Assembly: GCA_949425635.1 (NCBI GenBank)
Contig: CASPWD010000014.1
Location: 1 to 36,480, forward strand
Length of the DNA: 36,480 bases
Source: an uncultured Bacilli bacterium
GTDB taxonomy: Bacteria; Bacillota_I; Bacilli_A; RF39; UBA660
Direction: 5' to 3'
How positions within the stretch are numbered: the stretch's first letter is position 1; every line of letters begins with the position of its first letter. Positions 15,591 through 23,810 of the stretch are shown here, in pieces. The translations under genes were made by a program, and so were the position numbers. The notes beneath the pieces are model-generated. The model was not told the DNA's origin. It worked only from the letters and a program-made list of their open reading frames with translations, and made no database searches.

Positions 15591-17273
15591 ATGAATAAGA
15601 AAGACGGATTTACGTCTGTCATTGCTTTGGGTGGCTTAGGTGAAGTCGGTAAAAACATGTATGTTTTTACACACAAAGATGAAATATTCATAATTGATGC
15701 TGGTGTTATTTTCCCTGAAAGTGATTTACTTGGTGTTGATTATGTAATACAAGACGTAACATATTTAAAACAAAATGAAGAAAAAATAAAAGGACTATTA
15801 ATTACACATGGTCATGAAGATCATATTGGTGGTATATCATTTTTACTACAAAGTGTTAATATTCCTGTTATATATGGTGCTAAGACATCAATTGACTTAA
15901 TAAAAAACAAATTAGAAGATCGCAATATTGGTTATAAGAATTTAGAAACAATTAATTCAGATACAAGAATAAAAACAAAATATTTTGATATTGAATTTAT
16001 TGCTACTACTCACTCTATCCCAGATAGTTTTGGTATAGTTCTTCACACTCCTAATGGTACAATCGTATCTACTGGAGACTTTAAATTCGATTTAACTCCT
16101 ATTGGACCAATGGCTGACTTACATAAGATGGCTAAAGTTGGAGCTGAAGGTGTTAAACTACTTTTAAGTGATAGTACAAATGCTTTATCAGAGGGGTTCT
16201 CTAAATCAGAAAACTCAGTTGATGAGGCTTTATCAGATTTAGTTAATGGTTACAATGGACGTATTATTATTGCAACATTCGCATCTAACATTTATCGTGT
16301 TAAGCATATTGTTGAAACATGTAGAAAAAACAACCGTAAGATAATTGTATTTGGTCGTTCAATGGAAACAGCGACAAATCTTGCTTTAAATAATGGTTTA
16401 TTAACTGATAAATCAATATTCATTGATGCTAATACTGCAAAAAGTTTAAAGAAAAATGAAATTTGTATTTTATGTACTGGTTCACAAGGAGAACCATTAG
16501 CGGCTTTATCAAGAATAGCTAATGGAACTCATAAACAAATATCTTTAATGCCAGATGATTTAGTCGTATTTAGTTCTAACCCTATTCCTGGTAATGCTGC
16601 AGGTATCAATAGAATAATTAATAAGTTATATCTAAAAGGTGTTAAAGTTATTACTAATTCAGAATTTAGTGATATTCATACATCTGGACATGCTAAACAA
16701 GATGAATTAAAACTTATGTTAAGACTTATTAAGCCTGAATATTTTATGCCAATGCATGGAGAATATAGAATGCTTAAGAGTCATGCAGAATTAGCCGTTT
16801 CTTGTGATGTTAAACCAGACAATATATTTATTATGAATAATGGAGATTCATTAATCTTAGATGATACTGGGGTACATCGTGGACCAACAGTTACGTCAGG
16901 AGATGTATATGTAGATGGTTCTCGTATTGGAGAAGTTGGCTCTGTAGTCATTAAAGATCGTAAATTAATGAGTCGTGATGGTATTTTAATTACAATACTT
17001 AATATTAATCCTTTGACTAAAAAATTATTAATTAAGCCAAATATTACAACAAGAGGATTCGTTCTTGTAAATGAGAATGCTGAATTAATTAGTCAAATCG
17101 AAAAGAAAACTGCTGAAATAGTAAATAAATTCTTAAAAGAAAATATTTATAGTTATACTGATTTAAAAAATCAAATCATTTTAGAATTACATCCATTTAT
17201 AAGTAATTTAACAGGACGTCGTCCAATAGTACTTCCTGTTATAATGGAGATTAGAGAAGCATCTGTAAACTAG
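15591..17273 (+). CDS. rnj: Ribonuclease J
   Basis: A metallo-beta-lactamase/beta-CASP ribonuclease with 5'-3' exonuclease and endonuclease activity in mRNA turnover and rRNA maturation. The 560 residues are the family length. Motifs: HGHEDHIGG near residue 74 (zinc ligands), TTHSIPDS, STGDFKFD, a beta-CASP core with ATFASNIYR and TGSQGEPLAAL, then HTSGHA and MPMHGEYRML near residue 390, and a C-terminal domain. The start follows AAAGGAAG. I cannot decide between the J1 and J2 types, so no letter is given. It is probably monocistronic, with a terminator directly after it. Confidence 0.95.
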   Translation: MNKKDGFTSVIALGGLGEVGKNMYVFTHKDEIFIIDAGVIFPESDLLGVDYVIQDVTYLKQNEEKIKGLLITHGHEDHIGGISFLLQSVNIPVIYGAKTSIDLIKNKLEDRNIGYKNLETINSDTRIKTKYFDIEFIATTHSIPDSFGIVLHTPNGTIVSTGDFKFDLTPIGPMADLHKMAKVGAEGVKLLLSDSTNALSEGFSKSENSVDEALSDLVNGYNGRIIIATFASNIYRVKHIVETCRKNNRKIIVFGRSMETATNLALNNGLLTDKSIFIDANTAKSLKKNEICILCTGSQGEPLAALSRIANGTHKQISLMPDDLVVFSSNPIPGNAAGINRIINKLYLKGVKVITNSEFSDIHTSGHAKQDELKLMLRLIKPEYFMPMHGEYRMLKSHAELAVSCDVKPDNIFIMNNGDSLILDDTGVHRGPTVTSGDVYVDGSRIGEVGSVVIKDRKLMSRDGILITILNINPLTKKLLIKPNITTRGFVLVNENAELISQIEKKTAEIVNKFLKENIYSYTDLKNQIILELHPFISNLTGRRPIVLPVIMEIREASVN

Positions 17274-17287
17274 ATGTTTCTTTTTTT
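17256..17287 (+). terminator. Terminator after the RNase J gene
   Basis: GAAGCATCT (17256-17264) pairs with AGATGTTTC (17272-17280), with one G-T pair, and runs into seven T. It starts inside the last codons. Confidence 0.8.
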
Positions 17288-17333
17288 ATAATATATTATT
17301 GTATGGTGTATAATTTAAATAAGGTGAATAATT

Positions 17334-18353
17334 ATGAAGAAAAGAAAGAAATTGAAAAAGAAATATGTAAGATATTTAGCTTTAATATTTATAATTGGTT
17401 TGATTATTGGTGGATTTGTGATATATAGAAATTATAGTAACAATGACATGAGTCAAGATGAAAAAAATAAACAAGTAAATAAAGATGATGATATTACTTT
17501 AAGATTAAAGAGATTAAGCTACTCTACTGATGATATTCGTTTTGTAAAAAATGAGGTTAATAATGAGAATATCGACTATTTAATAAAAAAAGAAATTGAT
17601 AGTAATTTAGCAATGGAGATTATAAGAGAAAATTACTATATAGATGACTATTTAGAAAAGTACTTAAATTATTATGAAGATAATAAAGAATTAAGTAAGA
17701 AAGAGATTGTGACAAGAGTTAATAGTCATTTAGATACAGAGTTTTATACTAATACAGAGAAAACTGATGATACTTTAGGTAAGTTTGTTATATTAAATAA
17801 ACATTATTATAGTGATGGAAACTATGAAGGAAAAGACTTGGTTGATGTTGATTCTAAATATCATATATGGGGTTATGAATTTAAATTATCTAAAGAATGT
17901 TATGAAGCTTTTTTAAAAATGTATGAAGATGCTATGAATGCAGGATATGCTTTTAAAATTAATTCTGCTTATCGTAGTTATGATACACAAGTTAAAATTT
18001 ATCAAGGCTGGGTTAATCAGGATGGACAAGCATTAGCCGATACCTACTCTGCTCGTGCTGGTTATTCAGAACATCAAACTGGATATGCATTCGATGTTAG
18101 GGATTATCCTTTTACAACAGATGATTACTCTAAAACAAAATCATTTACTTGGGTTAGTGAGAACGCCTATAAATATGGTTTTATAATAAGATTTCCTTTG
18201 AATAAGGAATATATAACTGGTTATCAATATGAACCTTGGCATTATAGATATGTTGGATTAGAAGCTGCGAAGTATATTCATGATAATGATATTACTTTTG
18301 AAGAATACTATGAATATTTTATTAGATTTAATAATCCAAGAAATTTGGGTTAA
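17334..18353 (+). CDS. VanY-type D,D-carboxypeptidase, copy 1
   Basis: A 339-residue membrane-anchored peptidoglycan D-alanyl-D-alanine carboxypeptidase of the M15/VanY family. A basic N-terminus is followed by a membrane segment at about 13-31, then a linker of about 150 residues. The catalytic domain has SAYRSYDTQ near 211 and SEHQTGYAFD (His247 and Asp254, zinc ligands). The third ligand and catalytic region is PWHYRYVG (His303). All zinc ligands are intact. It starts after AAGGTG. The next gene is a close paralogue, and a terminator separates the two. The likely task is peptide trimming outside the membrane. Confidence 0.9.
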   Translation: MKKRKKLKKKYVRYLALIFIIGLIIGGFVIYRNYSNNDMSQDEKNKQVNKDDDITLRLKRLSYSTDDIRFVKNEVNNENIDYLIKKEIDSNLAMEIIRENYYIDDYLEKYLNYYEDNKELSKKEIVTRVNSHLDTEFYTNTEKTDDTLGKFVILNKHYYSDGNYEGKDLVDVDSKYHIWGYEFKLSKECYEAFLKMYEDAMNAGYAFKINSAYRSYDTQVKIYQGWVNQDGQALADTYSARAGYSEHQTGYAFDVRDYPFTTDDYSKTKSFTWVSENAYKYGFIIRFPLNKEYITGYQYEPWHYRYVGLEAAKYIHDNDITFEEYYEYFIRFNNPRNLG

Positions 18354-18356
18354 TTA

Positions 18357-18384
18357 GAAAGATTTAGAAGTCTTTCTTTTTTTA
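18357..18384 (+). terminator. Terminator between the two VanY genes
   Basis: AGAAAGA (18357-18363) pairs with TCTTTCT (18372-18378) and is followed by a T run to 18384. Confidence 0.75.
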
Positions 18385-18437
18385 TCGACATTTTTTTATT
18401 TTAGGAGAAGATATAATTTTCAAGTAAGGTGAAAAAT

Positions 18438-19439
18438 ATGATAAAGAAAAGAAAGAAACTTAACGGAAGTTTAAACTTAGGAATTATAATCTTACTCCTT
18501 GTAGTTGTTTGCTATATAACAATAATGTTGTTTGATGAAGCGTATGGCGGAAGATTTTATATACCTGAGGTAGAAGATGATATGGATGTTTCAAAGTCAT
18601 ATGATTTTACGGAGGATGATATAATGAAAATTGATGATATAGTGAGTGAAAAAAATATTGATTATTTGTTAGAAAACAATATTGATAAGACTTTAGCATT
18701 AGGAATTATAAATGAGACTTATTATATTGATGAGTATTTGGAAAAGTATTTAAATTATCATGTAATAAATAGTAATCTTAGTTATAAAGAAGTTGTAGCA
18801 AGAGTTAATAGTCATATAGATGTAGAATTTTATACAGAAACTGAAAAGACTGATGAAAGCTTAGGTAAATTTGTTATTTTAAATAAACACTATTATGCTA
18901 GCAAAGATTACAAAGGAGAAAGCCTTATTGTAGTAGACAAAGAATATAATTTATATGATACTGAGTTTATGCTAGCAGAAGAATGTTATCAAGCTTTCTT
19001 AAAAATGTATGATGATGCTAAAAATGAAGGTTTTGCTTTTAAGATAAATTCAGCTTATCGTAGTTATGAAAGACAAATTAATGTTTATAATGGTTGGGTG
19101 GAACAAGATGGAGTAATCTTAGCTGACACCTACTCTGCGAGACCAGGATATTCTGAACATCAAACTGGGTATGCTTTTGATATACGAGATTTTCCTTTAA
19201 CAAATGATGATTTTTCAAAGACGAAAGCTTTTACTTGGGTTAGTGAAAACGCTTATAAATATGGATTTATCTTAAGATTTCCTTTGGGGAAGGAATACTT
19301 AACTGGTTATCAATATGAATCTTGGCATTACAGGTATGTTGGATTAGAAGCTGCGAAGTATATCCATGATAATGATATTACTTTTGAGGAATATTATGAA
19401 TACTTTATTAGATTTAATAATCCTAGAAATTTAACATAA
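18438..19439 (+). CDS. VanY-type D,D-carboxypeptidase, copy 2
   Basis: A 333-residue paralogue of the preceding gene with the same layout: membrane segment at about 13-31, a linker and an M15/VanY catalytic domain. SAYRSYERQ, SEHQTGYAFD (His241, Asp248) and SWHYRYVG are present, so the zinc site is intact. The last 60 residues are nearly identical to copy 1, while the first 60 have diverged. That indicates an old tandem duplication with selection on the catalytic part. I chose ATG 18438 because AAGGTG (18427-18431) precedes it; the GTG at 18429 lies within that site. Confidence 0.88.
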   Translation: MIKKRKKLNGSLNLGIIILLLVVVCYITIMLFDEAYGGRFYIPEVEDDMDVSKSYDFTEDDIMKIDDIVSEKNIDYLLENNIDKTLALGIINETYYIDEYLEKYLNYHVINSNLSYKEVVARVNSHIDVEFYTETEKTDESLGKFVILNKHYYASKDYKGESLIVVDKEYNLYDTEFMLAEECYQAFLKMYDDAKNEGFAFKINSAYRSYERQINVYNGWVEQDGVILADTYSARPGYSEHQTGYAFDIRDFPLTNDDFSKTKAFTWVSENAYKYGFILRFPLGKEYLTGYQYESWHYRYVGLEAAKYIHDNDITFEEYYEYFIRFNNPRNLT

Positions 19440-19490
19440 AAAAAGTAGAATAAGTCAGATAATTTAGACTTTACTCTACTTTATTTTTTT
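19438..19490. terminator. Bidirectional terminator between VanY copy 2 and the HD gene
   Basis: A long hairpin pairs AAAGTAGA (19442-19449) with TCTACTTT (19475-19482) and AAGTC with GACTT inside it. A-rich and T-rich flanks serve both strands. Confidence 0.75.
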
Positions 19491-20158
19491 ACTTTAGTTA
19501 AAGGAAACAAACTAATTTCTTTAGCTATTTTTTTCTCTCTTTGTGCAAACAAATCAAAATTTTCTAAAATTGTTTGCATATCTGTTAAGTACTCTTGATA
19601 TTTCTTATCTGGATAATACATTTTAGCATACCCACCTTTTCCATATTTACTTGATAATTTTTTGTAAGAGTAAGCAATCACTTGATCAAGAGTTGGATTC
19701 TCTGAAGCATGTTTATCTTTTTGATATTTAAGAGATCTTTCTAGCATGTTATTAACAGATATAGCACGATCAGCTGATGAAACAAGTTTTCCATAAATAC
19801 TACGTGCTTCGTATTCTAGACTTGCACGATGATCAACAATAGCTTCAGCAATTATTTGTCTTTCTTCGTCAGTGAAAAATGCTTGCATATTATCATCTTG
19901 AAGAAACATTTCTGATGATACTTGTTCATGATTATCAGGATCTACTTTGTAGCCAATATCATGAAAAACAGCGATAGTATAAACCATGTTTGGATCTACT
20001 TCTAGTTTAAAAGATGATGCTATTTCAAAACTTCTTTCAATTACAGAAGTGATGTGATCAATACCATGACCACCAATGTTATCTGTATATTGTGGTAAAA
20101 TATTTTCTTCTATATATTTATATAATTCATCTTTTATCATGTTAAACACTTCTTTCAT
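19481..20158 (-). CDS. HD domain phosphohydrolase
   Basis: A 225-residue metal-dependent HD-superfamily protein. The pattern is HGIDH (His31, His35), AVFHDIGY with His66-Asp67, NHEQ (His78) and VDHRAS (His109). The rest is helical with a basic C-terminus. HD proteins hydrolyse nucleotides, cyclic nucleotides or other phosphoesters; the substrate here is not clear. Its first ATG overlaps the fhs stop as TAATG, so it is coupled to fhs. A second ATG (MIKDEL) six codons in is possible, because GAAGTG precedes it. It is the last gene of spoVIF-fhs-HD. Confidence 0.78.
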   Translation of the reverse strand: MKEVFNMIKDELYKYIEENILPQYTDNIGGHGIDHITSVIERSFEIASSFKLEVDPNMVYTIAVFHDIGYKVDPDNHEQVSSEMFLQDDNMQAFFTDEERQIIAEAIVDHRASLEYEARSIYGKLVSSADRAISVNNMLERSLKYQKDKHASENPTLDQVIAYSYKKLSSKYGKGGYAKMYYPDKKYQEYLTDMQTILENFDLFAQREKKIAKEISLFPLTKVKK

Positions 20159-21759
20159 TAGGATAAGCCAATTATTTCATTGTCGATTAAATCTATTTTT
20201 TCATAATTTGGATGAACTGGTAAACCAGGCATTGTTATGATACTGCCAAGATATATAGTTATAAAACCTGCTCCATTATATAACTTAATGTTTTTTACTG
20301 TTACTTCATAATCTTGTGGGTATCCTAAATTGTCTTTATTATCAGATATTGAATATTGAGTTTTAGCTATACAAATTGGTAAGTTACTAAAGCCATCATT
20401 TTCTAATGTTTCAATCATTTTTTCAGCATCTTCAGTATATTTTATAATACCTGCTTTATAAATATCTTTAAGTACTTTAGCAATTTTTTCTTTAATACTT
20501 AAATCTAGGCTATATAGTTCTTTGTATTCAGACTCATTATTTAAAGAAGCTATTACTTCTTTAGCAAGGTCTACTGCTCCTACTCCGCCATCTTTATAAG
20601 CAGTTGAAATAGCAAAACGGACGTCTTGTTCTAATGCATATTTTTTTACAAATTCGATATCTTCATCAGTATCGTTGTCATACTTATTTAAACATACTAC
20701 TATATTATTAGTCATATTTTTTAGAATATCAATATGTGCTTTTAAATTAGATATACCCTCACTTAAATTATCCTGTCCGTTGTATTTTAAAGCTTTAATA
20801 GTTGTTACTAAAACAGTAGCTGCTGGATTCAAATTATTTAAACGACATTTAATATCATAAAATTTTAAAGCCCCAAGATCTGAACCAAAGCCAGCTTCAG
20901 TAATACAATAATCACTTAATTTTAGGGATGTCGTTGTAGCAATTACACTTGAACAACCATGAGCAATGTTAGCAAATGGTCCTCCATGAATAATAACTGG
21001 GTTGTGCTCAAGTGTTTGAACTAAGTTAGGTTTTATAGCCTCATTTAAAAGAACAAGTAAAGATCCAGTAATGTTTAGTTCTTTAACTAAAACAGGACGA
21101 TTATCTTTAGTATATCCAATTAAAATATTATCTAGTTTTAAACGAAGGTCTTCCATATTCTTAGCTAGACATAGAATCGCCATTATTTCACTCGCTGCAG
21201 TTATGTCGAATTTTTCGTGACGCGAATAATTTTTGCTATTAATAGTTATGTCTTTTAAAGCACGATCGTTCACGTCAAGACATCTATTAAATAAAATTCT
21301 ATCTTCATCTAAGTTAAGAACATTCCCTTGAAATATATGATTATCAATAGCAGCACAAATTAAGTTATTGGCTGCTGTGATAGCATGGAAGTCTCCAGTA
21401 AAATTAAGATTAATATCTTCCATTGGAATTACTTGTGAATGTCCGCCACCAGTTGCTCCACCTTTAATACCAAATACAGGTCCTAAAGATGGTTCACGTA
21501 AAGAAGAAGAAGCATTGTATCCTAGATGTCTCATAGCATCTAGAAGACCGATGGAAACAGTAGTCTTGCCTTCCCCAAATGGTGTTGGAGATGTTGCTGT
21601 TACAAGAATTAATTTTCCATAGTCACCATCAATATTGTTATAATTTATTTTAGCTTTATAATTACCATATAATTCAAGATTGTCTTTTAGATTTAAACTT
21701 GAAGCAATTTCAGTAATATTTTTAAGTTCTGTAGCATGTGCTATTTCTATATCTGTCAT
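20158..21759 (-). CDS. fhs: Formate-tetrahydrofolate ligase
   Basis: Makes 10-formyl-THF from formate, THF and ATP, supplying C1 units for purine and formyl-Met-tRNA synthesis. The 533 residues are a little short (about 556 in clostridial and bacillar enzymes). The nucleotide-binding loop is in TSPTPFGEGKTT near residue 60. The family signatures GGATGGGHSQVIPM and FTGDFHAIT follow, and the C-terminal region has GLPVHPNYEKIDL. It starts after AGGTGATTAATT, 30 bases downstream of spoVIF and with no terminator between. The HD gene follows with a one-base overlap. Confidence 0.95.
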   Translation of the reverse strand: MTDIEIAHATELKNITEIASSLNLKDNLELYGNYKAKINYNNIDGDYGKLILVTATSPTPFGEGKTTVSIGLLDAMRHLGYNASSSLREPSLGPVFGIKGGATGGGHSQVIPMEDINLNFTGDFHAITAANNLICAAIDNHIFQGNVLNLDEDRILFNRCLDVNDRALKDITINSKNYSRHEKFDITAASEIMAILCLAKNMEDLRLKLDNILIGYTKDNRPVLVKELNITGSLLVLLNEAIKPNLVQTLEHNPVIIHGGPFANIAHGCSSVIATTTSLKLSDYCITEAGFGSDLGALKFYDIKCRLNNLNPAATVLVTTIKALKYNGQDNLSEGISNLKAHIDILKNMTNNIVVCLNKYDNDTDEDIEFVKKYALEQDVRFAISTAYKDGGVGAVDLAKEVIASLNNESEYKELYSLDLSIKEKIAKVLKDIYKAGIIKYTEDAEKMIETLENDGFSNLPICIAKTQYSISDNKDNLGYPQDYEVTVKNIKLYNGAGFITIYLGSIITMPGLPVHPNYEKIDLIDNEIIGLS

Positions 21760-21789
21760 AATTAATCACCTGTGTTTAGTATATAATAC

Positions 21790-22032
21790 TTAGAACATTT
21801 TATCTACACTTTTAGGTACTTTTCCTTTTAAAATAGTATCAACTATCTTATCCTCTTTTTCTTTAGAAACTTCTTTACCTGTTAAGGAAGAAAGAGTTTG
21901 AACAACGCTTCTTAAGGAAGCTTCATCATTTAAGTTACCTTGTTGTAGTTTGGTAGCTAAAGATATAATAGTATCCTTATCTACTTTCGTTTTTTTCTCT
22001 ACTCTAGAAAAAAATTTGTCATCAAAATTCAT
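21790..22032 (-). CDS. spoVIF: Stage VI sporulation protein F
   Basis: An 80-residue SpoVIF-like protein. In Bacillus it is made in the mother cell and is needed for late coat assembly and germination. The family pattern is visible: FFSRVEKKTKVD near the N-terminus, then short helices and a basic C-terminus (KEKEDKIVDTILKGKVP). The start follows AGGTGATTTT. It is divergent from the DUF1540 gene across 93 bases and is followed by fhs after 30 bases, an unexpected partner. A CATAGAATA element upstream resembles a SigK or SigE -10 box (see 22047-22055). Confidence 0.82.
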   Translation of the reverse strand: MNFDDKFFSRVEKKTKVDKDTIISLATKLQQGNLNDEASLRSVVQTLSSLTGKEVSKEKEDKIVDTILKGKVPKSVDKMF

Positions 22033-22046
22033 AAAATCACCTACTA

Positions 22047-22055
22047 TATTCTATG
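22047..22055 (-). promoter_or_regulatory. Possible mother-cell sigma -10 box before spoVIF
   Basis: The minus strand reads CATAGAATA, matching the SigK -10 pattern CATANNNTA (it also resembles the SigE -10). A matching -35 is not clear, and the leader would be short (about 8-10 bases). Confidence 0.3.
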
Positions 22056-22082
22056 AAGAAAAGATAAGAAAGATATAAAAAA

Positions 22083-22111
22083 GAATATAAATTTAAAATT
22101 TGGACATAATA
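22083..22111 (+). promoter_or_regulatory. SigG-like (forespore) promoter for the DUF1540 gene
   Basis: GAATA (22083-22087), a 17-base spacer and CATAATA (22105-22111) match the forespore consensus GHATR-17/18-CATWHTA at every position. The start point would be near 22118, only about 8 bases before the ATG. The leader is therefore unusually short, and part of the AAGGGTGAT site would be upstream of it. Confidence 0.5.
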
Positions 22112-22125
22112 TTAAGGGTGATATT

Positions 22126-22290
22126 ATGGAAGATTTTAGATATAATCAAAAAATTGAATGTTGCGTAAGAGATTGTGTGCATTGTGTAGATGGATGTAGA
22201 TGTAATTTAGATCATATTCAAGTCTCAAAAGATATAAGAAATGAAAATACAATGTATAATACAATTTGTCAAAGTTATGAAGAACAATAA
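22126..22290 (+). CDS. Small cysteine-rich DUF1540-like protein
   Basis: A 54-residue protein with eight cysteines: ECCVRDCVHC, then DGCRCNLDHIQV, and NTICQSYEE at the end. The spacing of Cys and the IxV block fit DUF1540, small proteins common in spore-forming Bacillota and probably metal-binding. The start follows AAGGGTGAT. It has its own SigG-like promoter (22083-22111) and a clear terminator (22283-22307), so it is a single-gene unit. It would be made in the forespore if the promoter is right. Its function is unknown. Confidence 0.75.
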   Translation: MEDFRYNQKIECCVRDCVHCVDGCRCNLDHIQVSKDIRNENTMYNTICQSYEEQ

Positions 22291-22307
22291 GAAATTATTG
22301 TTTTTTT
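22283..22307 (+). terminator. Terminator after the DUF1540 gene
   Basis: AACAATAA (22283-22290) pairs with TTATTGTT (22295-22302) around GAAA and is followed by a run of T. The stop codon is in the stem. Confidence 0.85.
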
Positions 22308-22378
22308 ATGAAAAAAATTATTACTAAATTAATATGATTTAATATGGGTTTCTTTTTTTATAGAAAGAAGGAATGATA

Positions 22379-23779
22379 ATGAAGAAACATAAGAAACTGT
22401 ATATAATCGTTTTTATTTGTATCATTATTGTTCTTTTTGTTTTTTATTATTGGCACTTTACTAGTAGTAAAAAGTTTAATTTTGAAGATATAAATGTTAT
22501 AGTTTATAAAGACAATTACGATATGAGAATTAGTTATCCGAGGTTTAATAATAAAGAATTTAATAAAAAAGTAGAAGCGGTTGTTGATAAGGAAAAGAAA
22601 GAACTAATTAGTATTGTTAATGAGAGTATTAATAATAAGGAAGATAGTACTTTAATAAATTATGAACTTATAATAAATTATAATTGTTTAATAAAAGAAG
22701 ATATCTACTCTATTCATTTTAAAATACTCAGATTTGTAGGAGGAGCTCATTATGAAAGAGATGATATGATATTTTACTATGATAGAAAAAATAATAAAGA
22801 GCTATTTATAGATGATTTAGTAAGTAATAAGGTGTTATTTTATAATACCTTAAAGGAAGAATGTAAGAAATATTTACTTGATAATAAGGAAGTTTTAGGT
22901 ACATATTATGATAATGAAATGATTTTGGAAGGTTTAGAAAATATAGAATTTGTTACTTTTGGTGATGATTATGTTTGGGTAATTTTTCCACCTTATAGTG
23001 TTGGCCCTTGGAGTAGTGGCGAAATTTTAGTACCAATAAAGTACGAAGTTATTAACAGATATTTGAATCCTACTTTCTTCTGGAAGATTGATTATAATGA
23101 TAACAACGAGATAGCGGATGAAATTGATAATAGTAATAAAGTTCAATCTATAGTTAGAGATGATGAATTTTATAAGGATAAAAAGTTAGTTGCTCTAACG
23201 TTTGATGATGGTCCTTCATGGAATAAGACAGAAAAGTTGTTAGATGGTTTAAGAGAAAGAAATGCTAAGGTATCTTTCTTTATGTTGGGAAGTCGAATTA
23301 AAGGACAAGAAAAATTAGTTAAAAGAATTTATGATGAAGGTCACACTATTGGGTCTCATTCCTATGAACATAAGAACTTTCATAATACAGATTTGTTAGA
23401 AGCTTTGGAAGATATTAATAAGACTAATCAAATGTTAAAGGAAATTACAGGCGTTTGGCCAAGGTATTTAAGGCCACCATATGGAAATTATACTAAAGAA
23501 CTCCTTGACGAAACAGACATGTCATTTATTCTTTGGAATGTTGATTCATTAGATTGGAAAAAGAAAAATAGTGATAAGATTGCACAATATATTATCGAAA
23601 CTGCCCAAGATGGTGATATTGTATTGTTACATGATTTATATGATACAAGTATTGAAGGAGCTTTTAAAGCAATTGATGAGTTAAGTAAAGAAGGATTTGC
23701 TTTTGTATCACTTGATGAGTTAATAGAGATTAAAGGGATTAATGCTGAATATCATAAGGCTTATAGATATTTTAAATAA
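22379..23779 (+). CDS. PdaC-like polysaccharide deacetylase (DUF4163/DUF3298 + NodB)
   Basis: A 466-residue membrane-anchored enzyme: basic N-terminus, membrane segment at about 7-26, then a DUF4163/DUF3298-like region (about 35-230, with GGAHYERDD). The NodB deacetylase domain starts near 268. Catalytic motifs: TFDDGP (274-279, catalytic Asp), HSYEH (327-331, metal-binding His), RPPYG and LLHD. All are intact. This architecture is that of PdaC, which N-deacetylates peptidoglycan in Bacillus subtilis; the same reaction is inferred. I chose ATG 22379 because AAGAAGG lies seven bases upstream; the ATG at 22373 is too close to it. The next gene is convergent. Confidence 0.87.
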   Translation: MKKHKKLYIIVFICIIIVLFVFYYWHFTSSKKFNFEDINVIVYKDNYDMRISYPRFNNKEFNKKVEAVVDKEKKELISIVNESINNKEDSTLINYELIINYNCLIKEDIYSIHFKILRFVGGAHYERDDMIFYYDRKNNKELFIDDLVSNKVLFYNTLKEECKKYLLDNKEVLGTYYDNEMILEGLENIEFVTFGDDYVWVIFPPYSVGPWSSGEILVPIKYEVINRYLNPTFFWKIDYNDNNEIADEIDNSNKVQSIVRDDEFYKDKKLVALTFDDGPSWNKTEKLLDGLRERNAKVSFFMLGSRIKGQEKLVKRIYDEGHTIGSHSYEHKNFHNTDLLEALEDINKTNQMLKEITGVWPRYLRPPYGNYTKELLDETDMSFILWNVDSLDWKKKNSDKIAQYIIETAQDGDIVLLHDLYDTSIEGAFKAIDELSKEGFAFVSLDELIEIKGINAEYHKAYRYFK

Positions 23780-23787
23780 AGGCAAAG

Positions 23788-23810
23788 AAAAAAGAGCTTT
23801 TTGAGCTCTT
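23788..23810 (-). terminator. Terminator after priA
   Basis: AAGAGCT (23792-23798) pairs with AGCTCTT (23804-23810); on the minus strand a T run follows. It overlaps the priA stop. Confidence 0.75.

Noticed and set aside
15494-15691. Minus-strand frame over the rnj promoter and start
   Set aside because: It overlaps the RNase J promoter and N-terminus and has no recognisable product.
17334-19439. Vancomycin resistance cluster
   Set aside because: Only VanY-type carboxypeptidases are present; no vanA/H/X/S/R-like genes are near.
20675-20860. Plus-strand frame inside fhs
   Set aside because: Shadow of a well-conserved gene; no ribosome binding site.
21368-21622. Plus-strand frame inside fhs
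   Set aside because: Shadow of the conserved formate-THF ligase nucleotide-binding region; no start signal.
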